DNA of 64,000 bases, taken from assembly GCA_020402865.1 (NCBI GenBank), contig JADBYT010000010.1, positions 124,001 through 188,000 on the forward strand, in the 5' to 3' direction. Position numbers and translations under genes: made by a program. This DNA is from Bacteroidota bacterium (GTDB taxonomy: Bacteria; Bacteroidota; Bacteroidia; Palsa-965). Under the pieces are notes generated by a model. It searched no databases. It saw only the letters and a program-made list of their open reading frames with translations, and was not told where the DNA came from. Shown piece after piece: positions 50,158-60,590 of this stretch (positions are counted from its first letter, which is position 1; every line of letters begins with the position of its first letter).

Positions 50158-50561
50158 TGAACCGAATGACCTGGAAACGCCGCATTATGCTCTATGGCTT
50201 TGGCTTCGGGCTGGGCGTACTGATTTTATACGTTGCCTACGGCGATAAAATTCTCGACGGCTGGACACCGGCCAGCCGTGTACGCACACTGCTGGTAAAT
50301 GCAAAAACATTCAGCACCGACAGCACCGCACTCTGCAAATTAGGCTGCGAAGGTGTTACCCTTGATCAGCTCAAAGCAGCCATTCCACAAGCGGAGGTTG
50401 ATCTTTCACGCAGCAAACCACAGCAGGAACCTTGTCATGAATACCTGCTTACCTGTCCGGTAAACGGAAAATTTGTAGATGCCTATTTTTCCGCCTGCAT
50501 GAAAGACTCTACCGTGAAACTGCTGAAAGTGTTTCCAACCGGCGAGTGTAACTGCAACTGA
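50157..50561 (+). CDS. Small membrane-anchored protein coupled to ald
   Basis: The 134-residue protein has one N-terminal membrane helix (MLYGFGFGLGVLILYVAYG) and a soluble part with six cysteines (ALCKLGCEG, EPCHEYLLTCPVNG, SACMKDS, ECNCN). The LKAAIPQAEVDLSRS segment is helical. No family name is known to me, though a similar gene often follows ald in related genomes as I recall. The even cysteine number fits disulphides outside the cytoplasm. Its ATG overlaps the ald TGA. Confidence 0.65.
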   Translation: MNRMTWKRRIMLYGFGFGLGVLILYVAYGDKILDGWTPASRVRTLLVNAKTFSTDSTALCKLGCEGVTLDQLKAAIPQAEVDLSRSKPQQEPCHEYLLTCPVNGKFVDAYFSACMKDSTVKLLKVFPTGECNCN

Positions 50562-50751
50562 TCCTTCCCTTGGCATTTCGTATCATAGAAACTGATGAAT
50601 AAACCCGTTCATCAGTACGGTTATTATCTGCCGTAAACAAATTTACAGTTAACCCCACCGAATCTACATTACATCCCGGCGAATTTACATTTAGTACACA
50701 CACGCGGTTGTGCTGCACGTATTTTGGCGGCTCACCAACTCATTATTTTCC

Positions 50752-52896
50752 ATGAAAGCAACAAAAACGCTAAAATCGCTTTCGCTGCTGCTGGCCGGTT
50801 TGTTTACGGCCGGATATGCAGATGCGCAATGTACCACGTATGATTTCAGCAGTTCGGCAGGCTGGACGCAAGTAAATACGGGAGTAGCTATCAGTTCAAC
50901 ACAGGTTACATTTAGCGGAGCTGCATCAGGTTACTTGCCCCGTTTTGTGTACAACAATTCAATTCCGGTATTAAGTGACAACAGCTGGACATGTGAATTT
51001 GACTTCAGGATTGATGCGGGATCGGTTGGCCCTTGCGCCACACTGATTGGATTTACCGAAGCTGGATCGCCGATGATAAATATTGGCGGCCGAAGACTTA
51101 TTCCCAATGGAAATCCGCCCAATATTGAATTTGCCAACATTACTACAATTGCTGTTTATCTGACAAGATCACCCATCGCATCCACAAACAGTGCGGATTG
51201 GTATATTACTGCCGGGGGAAAATTAAGAACGGGAGCATACGGCTATTCCACCACAAGCAGCGTTACATCTACTGCATCAGGAAACATAAATCTTCCTGCA
51301 GGCGCGCAGGGAGTCACTTTTTATGCACGGCTGCAAAGGCTAAGCCCCACCCAAGGTAAGCTCAGTTTATTTTCTGATGCCGCACGTACTGTATCTATTG
51401 GCAGTTCCTGTTTTGCAATTAATGCCGCAATTACCGGGTTGTCTTCCATGCAAATCGGCAATCTCCCATTAAATGGCGTTACTACCAATCTTACCTATGG
51501 TAAAGTGGATAACATTTCTATCTGCAACCTTAATCCTACACTAACGGGGCCTCCTGTACTTTGCTACAACACATCGGGTATTTATAAACTTTCAAACGGA
51601 AACAGCACAGTAACATTAAACTGCGGTTTTACGGGTTCTACCGGATTCAGCTGGTCGGCGCCAGCGGGGTCTTTTTTGAGCAATGGTGTACCGGGAGCCT
51701 GTTTCACGTCGGCAACCGGCAACGGTTCGCAAAACGGAGTTTCGCCGGGCGGCAGTGGCGCCATCACTTGTAATGTAGATTATGGATGTGCTACTGTTAC
51801 TTACAGCCGAAATGTAACAGTAGAAGTTGCGCCCACCGCAGCATTTACCACCACCACCCCTTACTGCTCGAATGAGGCAATACTTGTTAACGGAAGTTCT
51901 GCAACCAACGAAACCAGTCACCAGTGGAGTCTTGCGCCTTGTACCTCGGCGGGTGTACTTACCGGTTCGTGGAATAGTTTGGGGAATACACCGGGAACGG
52001 CGGGCAATGCGAATCTCACCTCTTTGCTGCCAGCATTTTTCCCTTGCCCGGCCTATTATAAAATCCGACTTGTAGCGAACAACAATTGCGGATCGGCAAT
52101 CAGCGAACAGGTAATTATGGTGAGTTGCCTGCCAAACGTAATTGCCGGCACAAACACCTCGCTTTGTCCGGGCGGTTGTACGGGTCTGACTTCTTCGGGC
52201 GCTACTGCTTACAGCTGGTCGCCGGCAGCCGGATTAAGCAGCACAAGTGTTTCGAATCCCACTGCCTGTCCTGCTTCAACAACTGTATATACGGTGACTG
52301 GTTCTGCTCCGGGCTGCCCTTCTGATGCTGCAAGTGTTACGGTAACGGTGAGTACGCTGAGTGTAAATGCCGGAGCCGATCATGCAATGTGCTGCAACGG
52401 ACTTTACACAATGGCTCCCACAGTAAGCGGAGGCACTGCGCCTTACACCTACAACTGGTCACCGGCCACAGGACTTACCTGTTCGCATGGCGGCACACAT
52501 ACGGCCACCAGTTGCCCGGCACCCTGGGTACGTCATTGCACATCGGTAAACTATGTACTGACCGTTACGGATGCTGCGGGATGTTCAGTTACCGATCAGA
52601 TTACGGTAAGCACATTCCCCTGCCGCATGGAGGGAGAAGCCGAAGAAACCGCGCTTTCCGGCGAATCAATTTCAGTATATCCCAACCCGGCATCCGATGA
52701 AATTCAGGTAGCCGTTAGCAATCAGGTTGCAGAACTGATTGAAATAACTGATCTCACCGGGCGGGTGGTGTTGAAAACCAAACCCCAAAACAGCCTTACG
52801 CTGCTTAATATTGCCGAATTGCCGCAAGGGGCTTATCTGATAAAGATTTATACCCGCTCGCACACCGAAACGCGCGAAATCATTATACATCGTTAA
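50752..52896 (+). CDS. Secreted T9SS cargo protein with adhesin-like repeats
   Basis: From ATG 50752 the product has 714 residues. The signal peptide MKATKTLKSLSLLLAGLFTAGYADA is followed by a lectin-like N-terminal domain (about 30-260), then Ig/PKD-like and gliding-SprB-like repeats (SWSPAAGLSSTSVSNPTACP, TYNWSPATGLTCSHGG). The last 75 residues are a type A T9SS sorting domain: SISVYPNPASDEIQV, DLTGRVVL, and LPQGAYLIKIYTRSH. It should be exported by the type IX system and surface-attached. The ligand is unknown. A strong terminator follows. Confidence 0.88.
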   Translation: MKATKTLKSLSLLLAGLFTAGYADAQCTTYDFSSSAGWTQVNTGVAISSTQVTFSGAASGYLPRFVYNNSIPVLSDNSWTCEFDFRIDAGSVGPCATLIGFTEAGSPMINIGGRRLIPNGNPPNIEFANITTIAVYLTRSPIASTNSADWYITAGGKLRTGAYGYSTTSSVTSTASGNINLPAGAQGVTFYARLQRLSPTQGKLSLFSDAARTVSIGSSCFAINAAITGLSSMQIGNLPLNGVTTNLTYGKVDNISICNLNPTLTGPPVLCYNTSGIYKLSNGNSTVTLNCGFTGSTGFSWSAPAGSFLSNGVPGACFTSATGNGSQNGVSPGGSGAITCNVDYGCATVTYSRNVTVEVAPTAAFTTTTPYCSNEAILVNGSSATNETSHQWSLAPCTSAGVLTGSWNSLGNTPGTAGNANLTSLLPAFFPCPAYYKIRLVANNNCGSAISEQVIMVSCLPNVIAGTNTSLCPGGCTGLTSSGATAYSWSPAAGLSSTSVSNPTACPASTTVYTVTGSAPGCPSDAASVTVTVSTLSVNAGADHAMCCNGLYTMAPTVSGGTAPYTYNWSPATGLTCSHGGTHTATSCPAPWVRHCTSVNYVLTVTDAAGCSVTDQITVSTFPCRMEGEAEETALSGESISVYPNPASDEIQVAVSNQVAELIEITDLTGRVVLKTKPQNSLTLLNIAELPQGAYLIKIYTRSHTETREIIIHR

Positions 52897-52912
52897 CAAA
52901 ACCCAGTAATCC

Positions 52913-52943
52913 AGAGGCCGGCAAAATACCGGCCTCTTTTTTT
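52913..52943 (+). terminator. Terminator after the T9SS cargo gene
   Basis: AGAGGCCGG (52913-52921) and CCGGCCTCT (52929-52937) pair perfectly and are followed by a T-run to 52943. Confidence 0.9.
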
Positions 52944-53193
52944 CTGCATATGACATCTATTTCAGACAACGCAATTCACTGTAAATTGATAGTTATTTCA
53001 TAGATAAAGGAGCATGTTTCAGTCAAATCCTCCACAAAAACCAAAATCTCCGGTTATTCGTTCATCTTTATTGTGAGCTCAGGTCAAATACCATAAAAAC
53101 CTAGTAATTGCGTATGGAATTTGCGTGCTGTACTCCCTATATTAGTAACGCTTTAATTACCTGACCAACACACCAATACCACACCAGTCCACA

Positions 53194-56100
53194 ATGAAGA
53201 AATTTCGTTTACTAGGTACGTTGCTGTTTACAGCTTCGGCCGCGCTCAATGCGCAGTCACAACAGGAGTTTTCCGGTGCACAGGCTTCTAAAATCTGTCC
53301 GGGAAGTTCCTATGTGGTTATAAACCGCCAGTCGCAGGTGCCTTCTTTTGTTCGTTTTGCGGATGATGCAAAATATACCGGCACCGAGATTTTTACTGTT
53401 TTGAAGCCTGTGCTTCAGCTGCGCAGCGAAGACACCTGGCAACAGTACCGCACTGAGCGCGATGCCCTTGGTTTTACCCACACCCGTTATCAGCAGTACC
53501 TGAATGGCGTGAAGGTAAAAGGAGGTGAATATCTTGTACACGAACGCAACGGCCGTGTAGAATCAGTAAACGGCATGTTTTTCGATCACCTGAGTGTGTC
53601 AACCACGCCGGTTATTGATGCAGGACTTGCGCTGAGCCGTGCGCTTTCACACATTGGTGCACAACGCTACAAATGGGAAATGCCCGAAGAGGAAGCCCTG
53701 CTTAAGCAATTGAATAAAAATGCCAACGCCACCTATTATCCGATGGGTGAACTGATGGTGACTGCTGCTCGCGGTGATATTTACACACGCGATATGCGTT
53801 TAGTATGGGCATTTGACGTTTATGCCGATGCGCCGCTGAGCCGTCGCTACATATACGTGGATGCCACAAGCGGCGAAATTGTGCATGAAATTGACCGCAT
53901 TTGTCACGCCGATGTGAATGCTACGGCAAACACCCGTTACAGCGGCAATCAGCCGATTGTGTGCGATCAGGTTTCGGCCAGCTCTTACCGTTTGCGTGAA
54001 GCAGGCCGCGGCCAGGGTGTAATTACACTCGACATGAACAACGGCACCAACTACGGCAGCGCCACTGATTTTACAAGCACCACCACCACATGGACAAGCA
54101 CAGTTGACAATGTGGCTTATGATGCACACTGGGGTGCCGAAGAAACCTACGATTACTACACCTCGCAGCACAACCGTAATGGTATTGACAACAATGGCTT
54201 TGCCATGTACTCGTATGTGCATTACAGCACCAATTACAACAATGCGTTCTGGGACGGCCAGCGCATGACTTATGGCGACGGCAGTCAATCGCCGGGTGGT
54301 TTTAACCCGCTCACCAGCCTTGATGTATGCGGCCACGAGTTTACGCACGGCGTTACGGAGTACAGCGCAAACCTTGATTATTCCTACGAGTCAGGCGCAC
54401 TCAACGAATCATTCTCTGATATTTTTGGAACAGCCATTGAGTTTTACGCCAAGCCCGCTTCGGCCAACTTCCTCATGGGCGAAGAAATAAGCGTGCCTGC
54501 CGGCACACCGCTGCGCAGCATGAGCAACCCGAACCAGTATGGCGATCCCGACTGCTACAACGGCACGAACTACTACACCGGCAGCGCCGATAATGGAGGC
54601 GTACACACCAACAGCGGTGTACAAAACTACTGGTACTACCTGCTTTGTCAGGGAGGCAGCGGCACCAACGACCTGAACAATGCATTTAATGTAACCGGCC
54701 AGGGTATCACCAAAGCTTCGGCCATTGCATTCCGCAACCTTACGGTGTATCTCATCAACACTTCACAATATGCCGATGCCCGCACCTACGCGATACAGTC
54801 GGCTCAGGATCTTTACGGTGCATGCACCCCCGAAGTAACGGCTACTGCAAATGCCTGGTATGCCTGCGGCGTGGGTGGTCCGTATTCAGCCGTGGCTGCG
54901 GCTTCTTTCAGTGCTGATTTGACGGCTTCCTGTACTGTGCCTGCTGTGGTAAACTTTACCAACACCAGCACAAACATCAGCAATGCCGTATGGAACTTTG
55001 GCGATAACAACACCAGCACACAGTTCAGTCCTACACACACCTACACACAGCCCGGCACCTATACCGTACAGCTCATTGGCAGCGGCGCCTGTGGCACCGA
55101 TACGATTCTGCAAACAAATTACATCAGCATCAATCCGCCAGCGGCACCCGCAGCCACACCAGCCTCCCGCTGCGATCCGGGCACGGTTACACTTGGCGCC
55201 AGCGGCCCCGGCACATTGTATTGGTTTGCTCAGCCCACAGGCGGCACATCACTTGCACAGGGCAACACCTTTACCACACCGGTAATCAGCACCACCACCA
55301 ATTACTATGTGCAGGCACAAACGGCACAAGCTCCGGGCAATGCCGGCCCTGCCAACAACAATTTCGGCACCGGCGGCCAGCATAACAACACCTCTACACA
55401 GTACCTTGAATTTACCGTTTACCAGCCCTGTACACTTTCTACAGCCGTGGTAAATGCAGGGGCTGCGGGTAACCGCACATTCACGTTGTGGGACAATACC
55501 GGCAACCAGCTTCAGCAGGTTACAGTGGCCGTTCCGGCTTCAGGTGTACAAACCGTAAACGTGAACCTGCCCCTCACTCCCGGCAGCTACCGCATTGGCG
55601 GCACGCAAATGAATCTTTACCGAAACAATGCGGGAGCCAGCTATCCCTACACGCTGAATAATGTACTCAGCATCACAGGCTCATCAGCAGGTTCGGCATT
55701 TTATTATTACCTCTATAACTGGACACTCACCCTGCCCGATTGCATTGGCCCCCGCGTGCCGGTTACGGCCACCATTGGCAATCCCGCCGTGCAATACTCT
55801 GCCGCAGCGTATGACACAACCTGCCTCTCTCTCTCTGCTTTCGCGCTTAGCGGCGGCCAGCCCGCAGGCGGCACATACAGCGGCCCGGGTGTAACCAATA
55901 ATATGTTTGACCCGATGGCGGCAGGCATTGGCACACACACGCTCACATACACCTATATCGACCAGAGCAACTGTAGCACTTCAGTTACCAGCAATGTACT
56001 TGTGGAAGTATGTACAGGACTTGCTTCAACAGCAACCGGCGGACTTGTGGTGAATGTAATGCCCAACCCGTTCAGCAGCGATCCGATGCTGGAAATCAGC

Positions 56101-56295
56101 GGTACCGAAAGCGGTGAAGAAACTGTAATTACAATTACCGACGTAGCCGGACGCACCGTTTTTTCTCAGCGCATAGCTTCTGCTGAAGGACAACGCATAC
56201 AACTCCCGGCGGCAGCATGGTCGCAGGGCATCTATCTGATCCAGGTACAGAACGGCAGCCACAGGCACATTCAACGTATTATTAAGCAACACTAA
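53194..56295 (+). CDS. Secreted M4 (thermolysin-like) metallopeptidase with PKD and T9SS domains
   Basis: The 1033-residue protein has a signal peptide and an FTP/PepSY-type propeptide (about 60-230, DALGFTHTRYQQYLNGVKVKG). The M4 catalytic domain carries zinc ligands His381 and His385 with Glu382 in HEFTH, and Glu405 in NESFSD. A late His lies in NGGVHTNSGVQNYW. A PKD domain (ISNAVWNFGDNNTSTQFSP), Ig-like parts and a T9SS sorting domain (LVVNVMPNPFSSDPMLEIS, QGIYLIQVQNG) follow. It is a secreted protease. The gene is monocistronic with a strong terminator. Confidence 0.94.
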   Translation: MKKFRLLGTLLFTASAALNAQSQQEFSGAQASKICPGSSYVVINRQSQVPSFVRFADDAKYTGTEIFTVLKPVLQLRSEDTWQQYRTERDALGFTHTRYQQYLNGVKVKGGEYLVHERNGRVESVNGMFFDHLSVSTTPVIDAGLALSRALSHIGAQRYKWEMPEEEALLKQLNKNANATYYPMGELMVTAARGDIYTRDMRLVWAFDVYADAPLSRRYIYVDATSGEIVHEIDRICHADVNATANTRYSGNQPIVCDQVSASSYRLREAGRGQGVITLDMNNGTNYGSATDFTSTTTTWTSTVDNVAYDAHWGAEETYDYYTSQHNRNGIDNNGFAMYSYVHYSTNYNNAFWDGQRMTYGDGSQSPGGFNPLTSLDVCGHEFTHGVTEYSANLDYSYESGALNESFSDIFGTAIEFYAKPASANFLMGEEISVPAGTPLRSMSNPNQYGDPDCYNGTNYYTGSADNGGVHTNSGVQNYWYYLLCQGGSGTNDLNNAFNVTGQGITKASAIAFRNLTVYLINTSQYADARTYAIQSAQDLYGACTPEVTATANAWYACGVGGPYSAVAAASFSADLTASCTVPAVVNFTNTSTNISNAVWNFGDNNTSTQFSPTHTYTQPGTYTVQLIGSGACGTDTILQTNYISINPPAAPAATPASRCDPGTVTLGASGPGTLYWFAQPTGGTSLAQGNTFTTPVISTTTNYYVQAQTAQAPGNAGPANNNFGTGGQHNNTSTQYLEFTVYQPCTLSTAVVNAGAAGNRTFTLWDNTGNQLQQVTVAVPASGVQTVNVNLPLTPGSYRIGGTQMNLYRNNAGASYPYTLNNVLSITGSSAGSAFYYYLYNWTLTLPDCIGPRVPVTATIGNPAVQYSAAAYDTTCLSLSAFALSGGQPAGGTYSGPGVTNNMFDPMAAGIGTHTLTYTYIDQSNCSTSVTSNVLVEVCTGLASTATGGLVVNVMPNPFSSDPMLEISGTESGEETVITITDVAGRTVFSQRIASAEGQRIQLPAAAWSQGIYLIQVQNGSHRHIQRIIKQH

Positions 56296-56621
56296 GCTGC
56301 ATTACAAAAAACTCCGGCGCAATAAATTATTGCGCCGGAGTTTTTTTTGCGCTAAACGCTGAAATCATCTGCTGGCTTTGTAAACGGAAAACCAATGAAT
56401 GAAGCTGCTTTACAGGAGAAGAACAGAAGCAGGATAAAGACAAAAGGAACGGAAAAGGAGAATAAAATTCTGCCTGAGAAGATTGGCGGGGTGGCAGGCT
56501 GGCGCTCCCCAAAAAATAAAAATAGTGTGGTTTTGAATATTTTTCTACTTTTATTCGGCTAAACACACTCAACAACCAACAAACGGATGCCACAACCGTT
56601 GTTGACCTCAATAGTGGACAC
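56296..56621. other. 326-bp intergenic region
   Basis: After the terminator at 56311-56341 no ORF, RNA gene or clear repeat was seen. A purine-rich stretch (56415-56470) and an AT-rich stretch before 56560 precede the aminotransferase ATG; neither gives a full consensus promoter. Confidence 0.4.
56311..56348 (+). terminator. Terminator after the M4 peptidase gene
   Basis: ACTCCGGCGCAATAA (56311-56325) pairs with TTATTGCGCCGGAGT (56327-56341), so the loop opens to about five to seven bases, and a T-run follows. Confidence 0.9.
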
Positions 56622-58106
56622 ATGAATACTTCTTCCCATTTTCTGCCTTACAGGCAAAATATTATTGGTATAGACCAAACCTTCGTTTCTCCCTGTGGTA
56701 AGGTTTTACCGATTGTGTATGCCGACTGGATTGCCAGCGGCCGGATGTATGCACCTATTGAAAAACGAATGCGCGAAGAAATTTTGCCATTTGTAGCCAA
56801 TACGCATACTGAAGCCAATGCAACAGGCACGGCCATGACACATGCTTACCACAAAGCACGCGAAGTAATTCGTGCACATGTAAATGCCGCCGAAGAAGAT
56901 ATACTCATTATTGCCGGCAGCGGAATGACCGGTGCGGTGAATAAGCTGCAGCGTATTCTGGGCATGCGTGTGCATGAACAATATGCGCCGTTAATCAAAC
57001 TGAATGATGATGAGCGGCCGGTGGTATTTATTACACACATGGAGCATCATTCAAACCAGACAAGCTGGCTTGAGACGATTGCCGAAGTGGTTATCATTCC
57101 ACCCACAGACAACGGTCTTGTGAATCCCGATGCATTGGGTGAGCTATTGAAAAAATACGCATCACGCAAGCTGAAAATAGCAGCCATTACGGCCTGTTCC
57201 AATGTAACCGGAATTATTACGCCCTATCAGGAAATTGCCCGTCAGATACATGCCGCAGGTGGTTACTGCTTTGTAGATTTTGCCTGTTCGGCACCTTATG
57301 TAAATATAGATATGCACCCCGAAGAGGATGGTGCACATCTTGATGCGATTTATTTTTCGCCACATAAGTTTTTGGGTGGACCCGGCACCAGCGGTGTGCT
57401 TATCTTCAACAAAAAACTCTACAAAAACCACGTACCTGACCATCCCGGAGGCGGCACGGTTACATGGACCAACCCCTGGGGCACAAGGCTCTATCACGAT
57501 TCGATTGAAGAGCGTGAAGACGGTGGCACACCTGCTTTTCTGCAAACCATACGAACAGCACTCTGCATCAAGCTAAAGGAAGAAATGGGCACCGAAAACA
57601 TTCTTGCCCGCGAGCATGAGCTGGTTGATTTCTTCTGGAACAGGCTCGGCAGTATCCCTAATCTTCACTTCCTTGCTCCACAGCATGCCGACCGGCTTGG
57701 CGTACTTTCATTTTATATTGACGGGCTTAATTTCAACCACGGCGTAAAACTGCTGAATGATAAATTCGGCATACAGGTGCGTGGAGGCTGTGCCTGCGCT
57801 GCCACCTACGGGCACTTCCTGTTTGATGTAAACAAACAACAGTCAGACTCAATTATGAGCATGGTGACACACGGCGACTTTTCTCAGAAGCCGGGCTGGA
57901 TACGACTTTCCGTACACCCCACCATGACCAACGAAGAGGCGGAATATATTGCCTCAAGCATTTCACAACTGGCGCAAAACCATGCACAATGGCTGCTTGA
58001 ATACGAGATCGACCTTGCGCATCAGCGTATAGCGCCGAGACAACTTGCCAAAGGTGCAGACATGAAGGAGAAGATGGAAGAGTTGCTGAATATGCCTCTC
58101 GCGTAA
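56622..58106 (+). CDS. Class V aminotransferase / cysteine-desulfurase-like PLP enzyme
   Basis: The 494-residue protein has the fold-type-I PLP layout: THTEANATGTAM near 61-72, GSGMTGAVNKLQ, EHHSNQTSW (His ring-stacking region), DFACSAPYVNID with the Asp, and the Schiff-base Lys249 in SPHKFLGGPGT. A late RGGCACAATYGH segment carries the cysteines at the desulfurase active-loop position. It is about 90 residues longer than SufS or IscS, and no Fe-S assembly genes are near, so its substrate is unclear. Kynureninase-like or selenocysteine-lyase-like roles are alternatives. It is a single gene. Confidence 0.85.
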   Translation: MNTSSHFLPYRQNIIGIDQTFVSPCGKVLPIVYADWIASGRMYAPIEKRMREEILPFVANTHTEANATGTAMTHAYHKAREVIRAHVNAAEEDILIIAGSGMTGAVNKLQRILGMRVHEQYAPLIKLNDDERPVVFITHMEHHSNQTSWLETIAEVVIIPPTDNGLVNPDALGELLKKYASRKLKIAAITACSNVTGIITPYQEIARQIHAAGGYCFVDFACSAPYVNIDMHPEEDGAHLDAIYFSPHKFLGGPGTSGVLIFNKKLYKNHVPDHPGGGTVTWTNPWGTRLYHDSIEEREDGGTPAFLQTIRTALCIKLKEEMGTENILAREHELVDFFWNRLGSIPNLHFLAPQHADRLGVLSFYIDGLNFNHGVKLLNDKFGIQVRGGCACAATYGHFLFDVNKQQSDSIMSMVTHGDFSQKPGWIRLSVHPTMTNEEAEYIASSISQLAQNHAQWLLEYEIDLAHQRIAPRQLAKGADMKEKMEELLNMPLA

Positions 58107-58125
58107 ACAAAAGATGTACACATGT

Positions 58126-58161
58126 AAATAAGGGAATAACCTCACGGGTATTCCCTTATTT
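58126..58161. terminator. Bidirectional terminator overlapping the proline dehydrogenase stop
   Basis: AAATAAGGGAATA (58126-58138) and TATTCCCTTATTT (58149-58161) form a 13-bp stem with a 10-nt loop. The last codons of the minus-strand gene (ending at 58156) lie in its right arm. Confidence 0.8.
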
Positions 58162-59322
58162 GTTTTTGCGCCGTTCCTTTTCTTTGATAATCAGGCTGAG
58201 CTCGCGGCCGGTCTGGCCTTTTACGCTTGTATTTTCCTGAGCACGGCGGATGAGGTAGGGCAACACATCGCGCACAGGCCCGTAGGGAACATATTTTGCT
58301 ACATTGTATCCGGCATGCGAGAGGTTGAAACTGATGTGATCACTCATGCCAAGAAGCTGCGAAAAGAACACATGGCGATGATTGTGCGGAATATTCTTTC
58401 CGTGAAGCAAAGCAGCAAGCTGGCGCGAACTGTTTTCATTGTGTGTACCTGCGCAAAGCGCCACACGATCAATATGCTCAATACAGAAGCGCACGGCAAG
58501 GTCGTAGTCGCGGTCGCTGTTTTCTTTTGTATCCTGAATGGGAGAAGCATAGCCCATTTGCGAAGCCCGTGCACGTTCTTTCTCCATATAGGCTCCGCGC
58601 ACAAGTTTTGCGCCAATGAAATAGCCTTTTTCTGAGGCTTTCCGATGCGATGCTTTGAGAAAATCCAGACGATCTTTGCGGTAAAGCTGGAATGTATTGT
58701 AAACGATAGCTTCCTGCTTGTTGCAAAGCTCCATCATATCATCGGCCAGATCGTCAATGGCTTGTTGAATCCAGCTTTCCTCGGCATCAATAAAAATCGG
58801 TTTGTGCGCATCGCGGGCAGTGGTGCATATTTTTTCTACACGTTTATGTACCCGCTGCCATTCGGCGGCTTCATCTTCAGAGAGTGTTTGGCCGGCACTT
58901 ACTTTCTCAAGCAAGGCAAACCTGGCAAGGCCCGTTACTTTGAATACACAAAAAGGAATATTCGCATCGTTCCGGGCGCGGTTAACCGTGGCAATAATTT
59001 CTTCTGCACCATGATCAAAATCGGTTTCCGACTCTTTCCCTTCAACCGAATAATCGAGAATGGTGCCCACTTTGTACTTACCCAGTTCGGCAACAGTACG
59101 GCTGCATTCTTCAATGTTTTCACCACCTACAAACTGTTTGAAGATAGTGGCCTTGATAATTCCTTTAACCGGAAGCCGGAAATTGATTGCAAACGTAGCA
59201 AGGGCTTTGCCAATATTTACAAAAACAGGGCTGCCAATCATACGGAACAGCCAGTAAGAGCGACGCAGATCAGCATCCGATTTACCGGAAAATGCCACTG
59301 CTGTATTGTCGAATGAAATCAT
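58156..59322 (-). CDS. Proline dehydrogenase
   Basis: The ATG at 59322 gives 388 residues; the 8 upstream codons are not conserved-looking. Features of the FAD-binding barrel are FKVTGLARFALLEKVS, FIDAEESWIQQAIDDL, VYNTFQLYRKDRLDFL, FIGAKLVRGAYMEKERARA and a C-terminal YGPVRDVLPYLIRRAQEN with the paired arginines. It oxidises proline to pyrroline-5-carboxylate at the membrane, passing electrons to quinone. It is the stand-alone Bacteroidota form, not PutA. It has no tie to the prolyl-carrier module 50 kb away apart from a shared substrate. Confidence 0.92.
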   Translation of the reverse strand: MISFDNTAVAFSGKSDADLRRSYWLFRMIGSPVFVNIGKALATFAINFRLPVKGIIKATIFKQFVGGENIEECSRTVAELGKYKVGTILDYSVEGKESETDFDHGAEEIIATVNRARNDANIPFCVFKVTGLARFALLEKVSAGQTLSEDEAAEWQRVHKRVEKICTTARDAHKPIFIDAEESWIQQAIDDLADDMMELCNKQEAIVYNTFQLYRKDRLDFLKASHRKASEKGYFIGAKLVRGAYMEKERARASQMGYASPIQDTKENSDRDYDLAVRFCIEHIDRVALCAGTHNENSSRQLAALLHGKNIPHNHRHVFFSQLLGMSDHISFNLSHAGYNVAKYVPYGPVRDVLPYLIRRAQENTSVKGQTGRELSLIIKEKERRKNK

Positions 59323-59478
59323 GCAGCTTGTCTTGGAGCTGGGCAAAAATAACGGTTTTCACCGGGCCATAAACTTATCTTTCGTGCAGTTTTTACGATT
59401 TATGCCTCTTTGGCCGCAAAACTTCAACAGAACCTGATCATAGGCACAACCAAACAGCCCTGAAATGCATCTATTATG

Positions 59479-59486
59479 TAATTTTG
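59479..59486 (+). promoter_or_regulatory. -7 box of aroB
   Basis: TAATTTTG is a perfect TAnnTTTG match ending 4 bases before the GTG start at 59491, so the aroB transcript may be leaderless. No clear -33 TTTG was found. Confidence 0.45.
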
Positions 59487-59490
59487 CACC

Positions 59491-60567
59491 GTGAATCAAA
59501 TCAACAGCATCCCCCCTCCCGTAATCGGCTCAGAAACCGCATACGAATCGCTTGACGCTTTCCTTTCGGCAAATTCATTCTCCCGTATTTTTATTGTGGT
59601 GGATGAAAACACACTCAGCAATTGCCTGCCCCGGCTCATGCACGAAACAGCCAATCTGGAAGGTGCCGAAATTATTGAGCTTGAAAGCGGTGAAGCAAAC
59701 AAAGACATTGAAGTGTGCACGCAGGTGTGGCGCGTATTGGGCGAACTGGGTGCCGACCGGAAAAGCCTGATCGTGAATCTGGGCGGCGGTGTAATTACTG
59801 ATCTGGGCGGTTTTGTGGCCGCCACATATAAACGCGGCATTGCGTTTGTAAATGTTCCCACCACACTGCTGGCCATGATTGATGCGGCCTGTGGAGGAAA
59901 AACCGGAATTGATCTGGATGGTTTGAAAAACGAAGTGGGTGTGTTTGCGCATGCCCGGGGCGTATTTATTGATCCGCATTTTTTGCACACACTGCCCAAA
60001 CGCGAACTGCTATCGGGTTTTGCAGAGGCATTCAAGCATGCACTTATTGCCGATGCAGCATACTGGCAGCTGCTTTGCACTACTGATCCGGCCAATGCCG
60101 AACACTGGGAAGAAATTATTGCCCGTTCAGTTGCAATTAAACAGGCCGTAACTGACGCCGATCCGTTTGAGAAAGACCTGCGCCGTGTGCTGAATTTCGG
60201 CCATACCGTGGGGCATGCGCTCGAAACGTTTTTTCTTGAACAATCACAAAGTACATTGCTCCACGGCGAAGCCGTGGCAGCGGGCATGATTTGCGAAACA
60301 TTGCTTTCCGTGAAATACGCAGGTCTGGATGCGTTGCAGGCTGCCGAAATAACGGCACAAATTGCGCAACGCTTCCCGCATGTACATTTTGACGCCTCTG
60401 CTACCGACAGGCTGGTGGAACTTATGCGCCACGATAAAAAAAATGAAGACGGCAGCATCAGGCTTTCCCTACTCACTGCAATTGGAAAACCAGTTTGCGG
60501 CATCGAAGTAAACGCGGCTGATTTAATTGCCGCAATGAACCAATACCGCACAGATTTCGTAATATAG
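59491..60567 (+). CDS. aroB: 3-dehydroquinate synthase
   Basis: The 358-residue protein starts at GTG 59491, which keeps the family length. Motifs are IVNLGGGVITDLGGFVAATYKRGI, PTTLLAMIDAACGGKTGID, and the zinc ligands in FAEAFKHALI, FGHTVGHALE and LLHGEAVAAGM. It converts DAHP to 3-dehydroquinate using NAD and zinc, the second step of the shikimate pathway. The aroA gene follows after 23 bases, so both are one operon. The product feeds Phe, Tyr and Trp synthesis. Confidence 0.95.
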   Translation: MNQINSIPPPVIGSETAYESLDAFLSANSFSRIFIVVDENTLSNCLPRLMHETANLEGAEIIELESGEANKDIEVCTQVWRVLGELGADRKSLIVNLGGGVITDLGGFVAATYKRGIAFVNVPTTLLAMIDAACGGKTGIDLDGLKNEVGVFAHARGVFIDPHFLHTLPKRELLSGFAEAFKHALIADAAYWQLLCTTDPANAEHWEEIIARSVAIKQAVTDADPFEKDLRRVLNFGHTVGHALETFFLEQSQSTLLHGEAVAAGMICETLLSVKYAGLDALQAAEITAQIAQRFPHVHFDASATDRLVELMRHDKKNEDGSIRLSLLTAIGKPVCGIEVNAADLIAAMNQYRTDFVI

Positions 60568-60590
60568 CACAGCCGTTTTGCGGCATAATT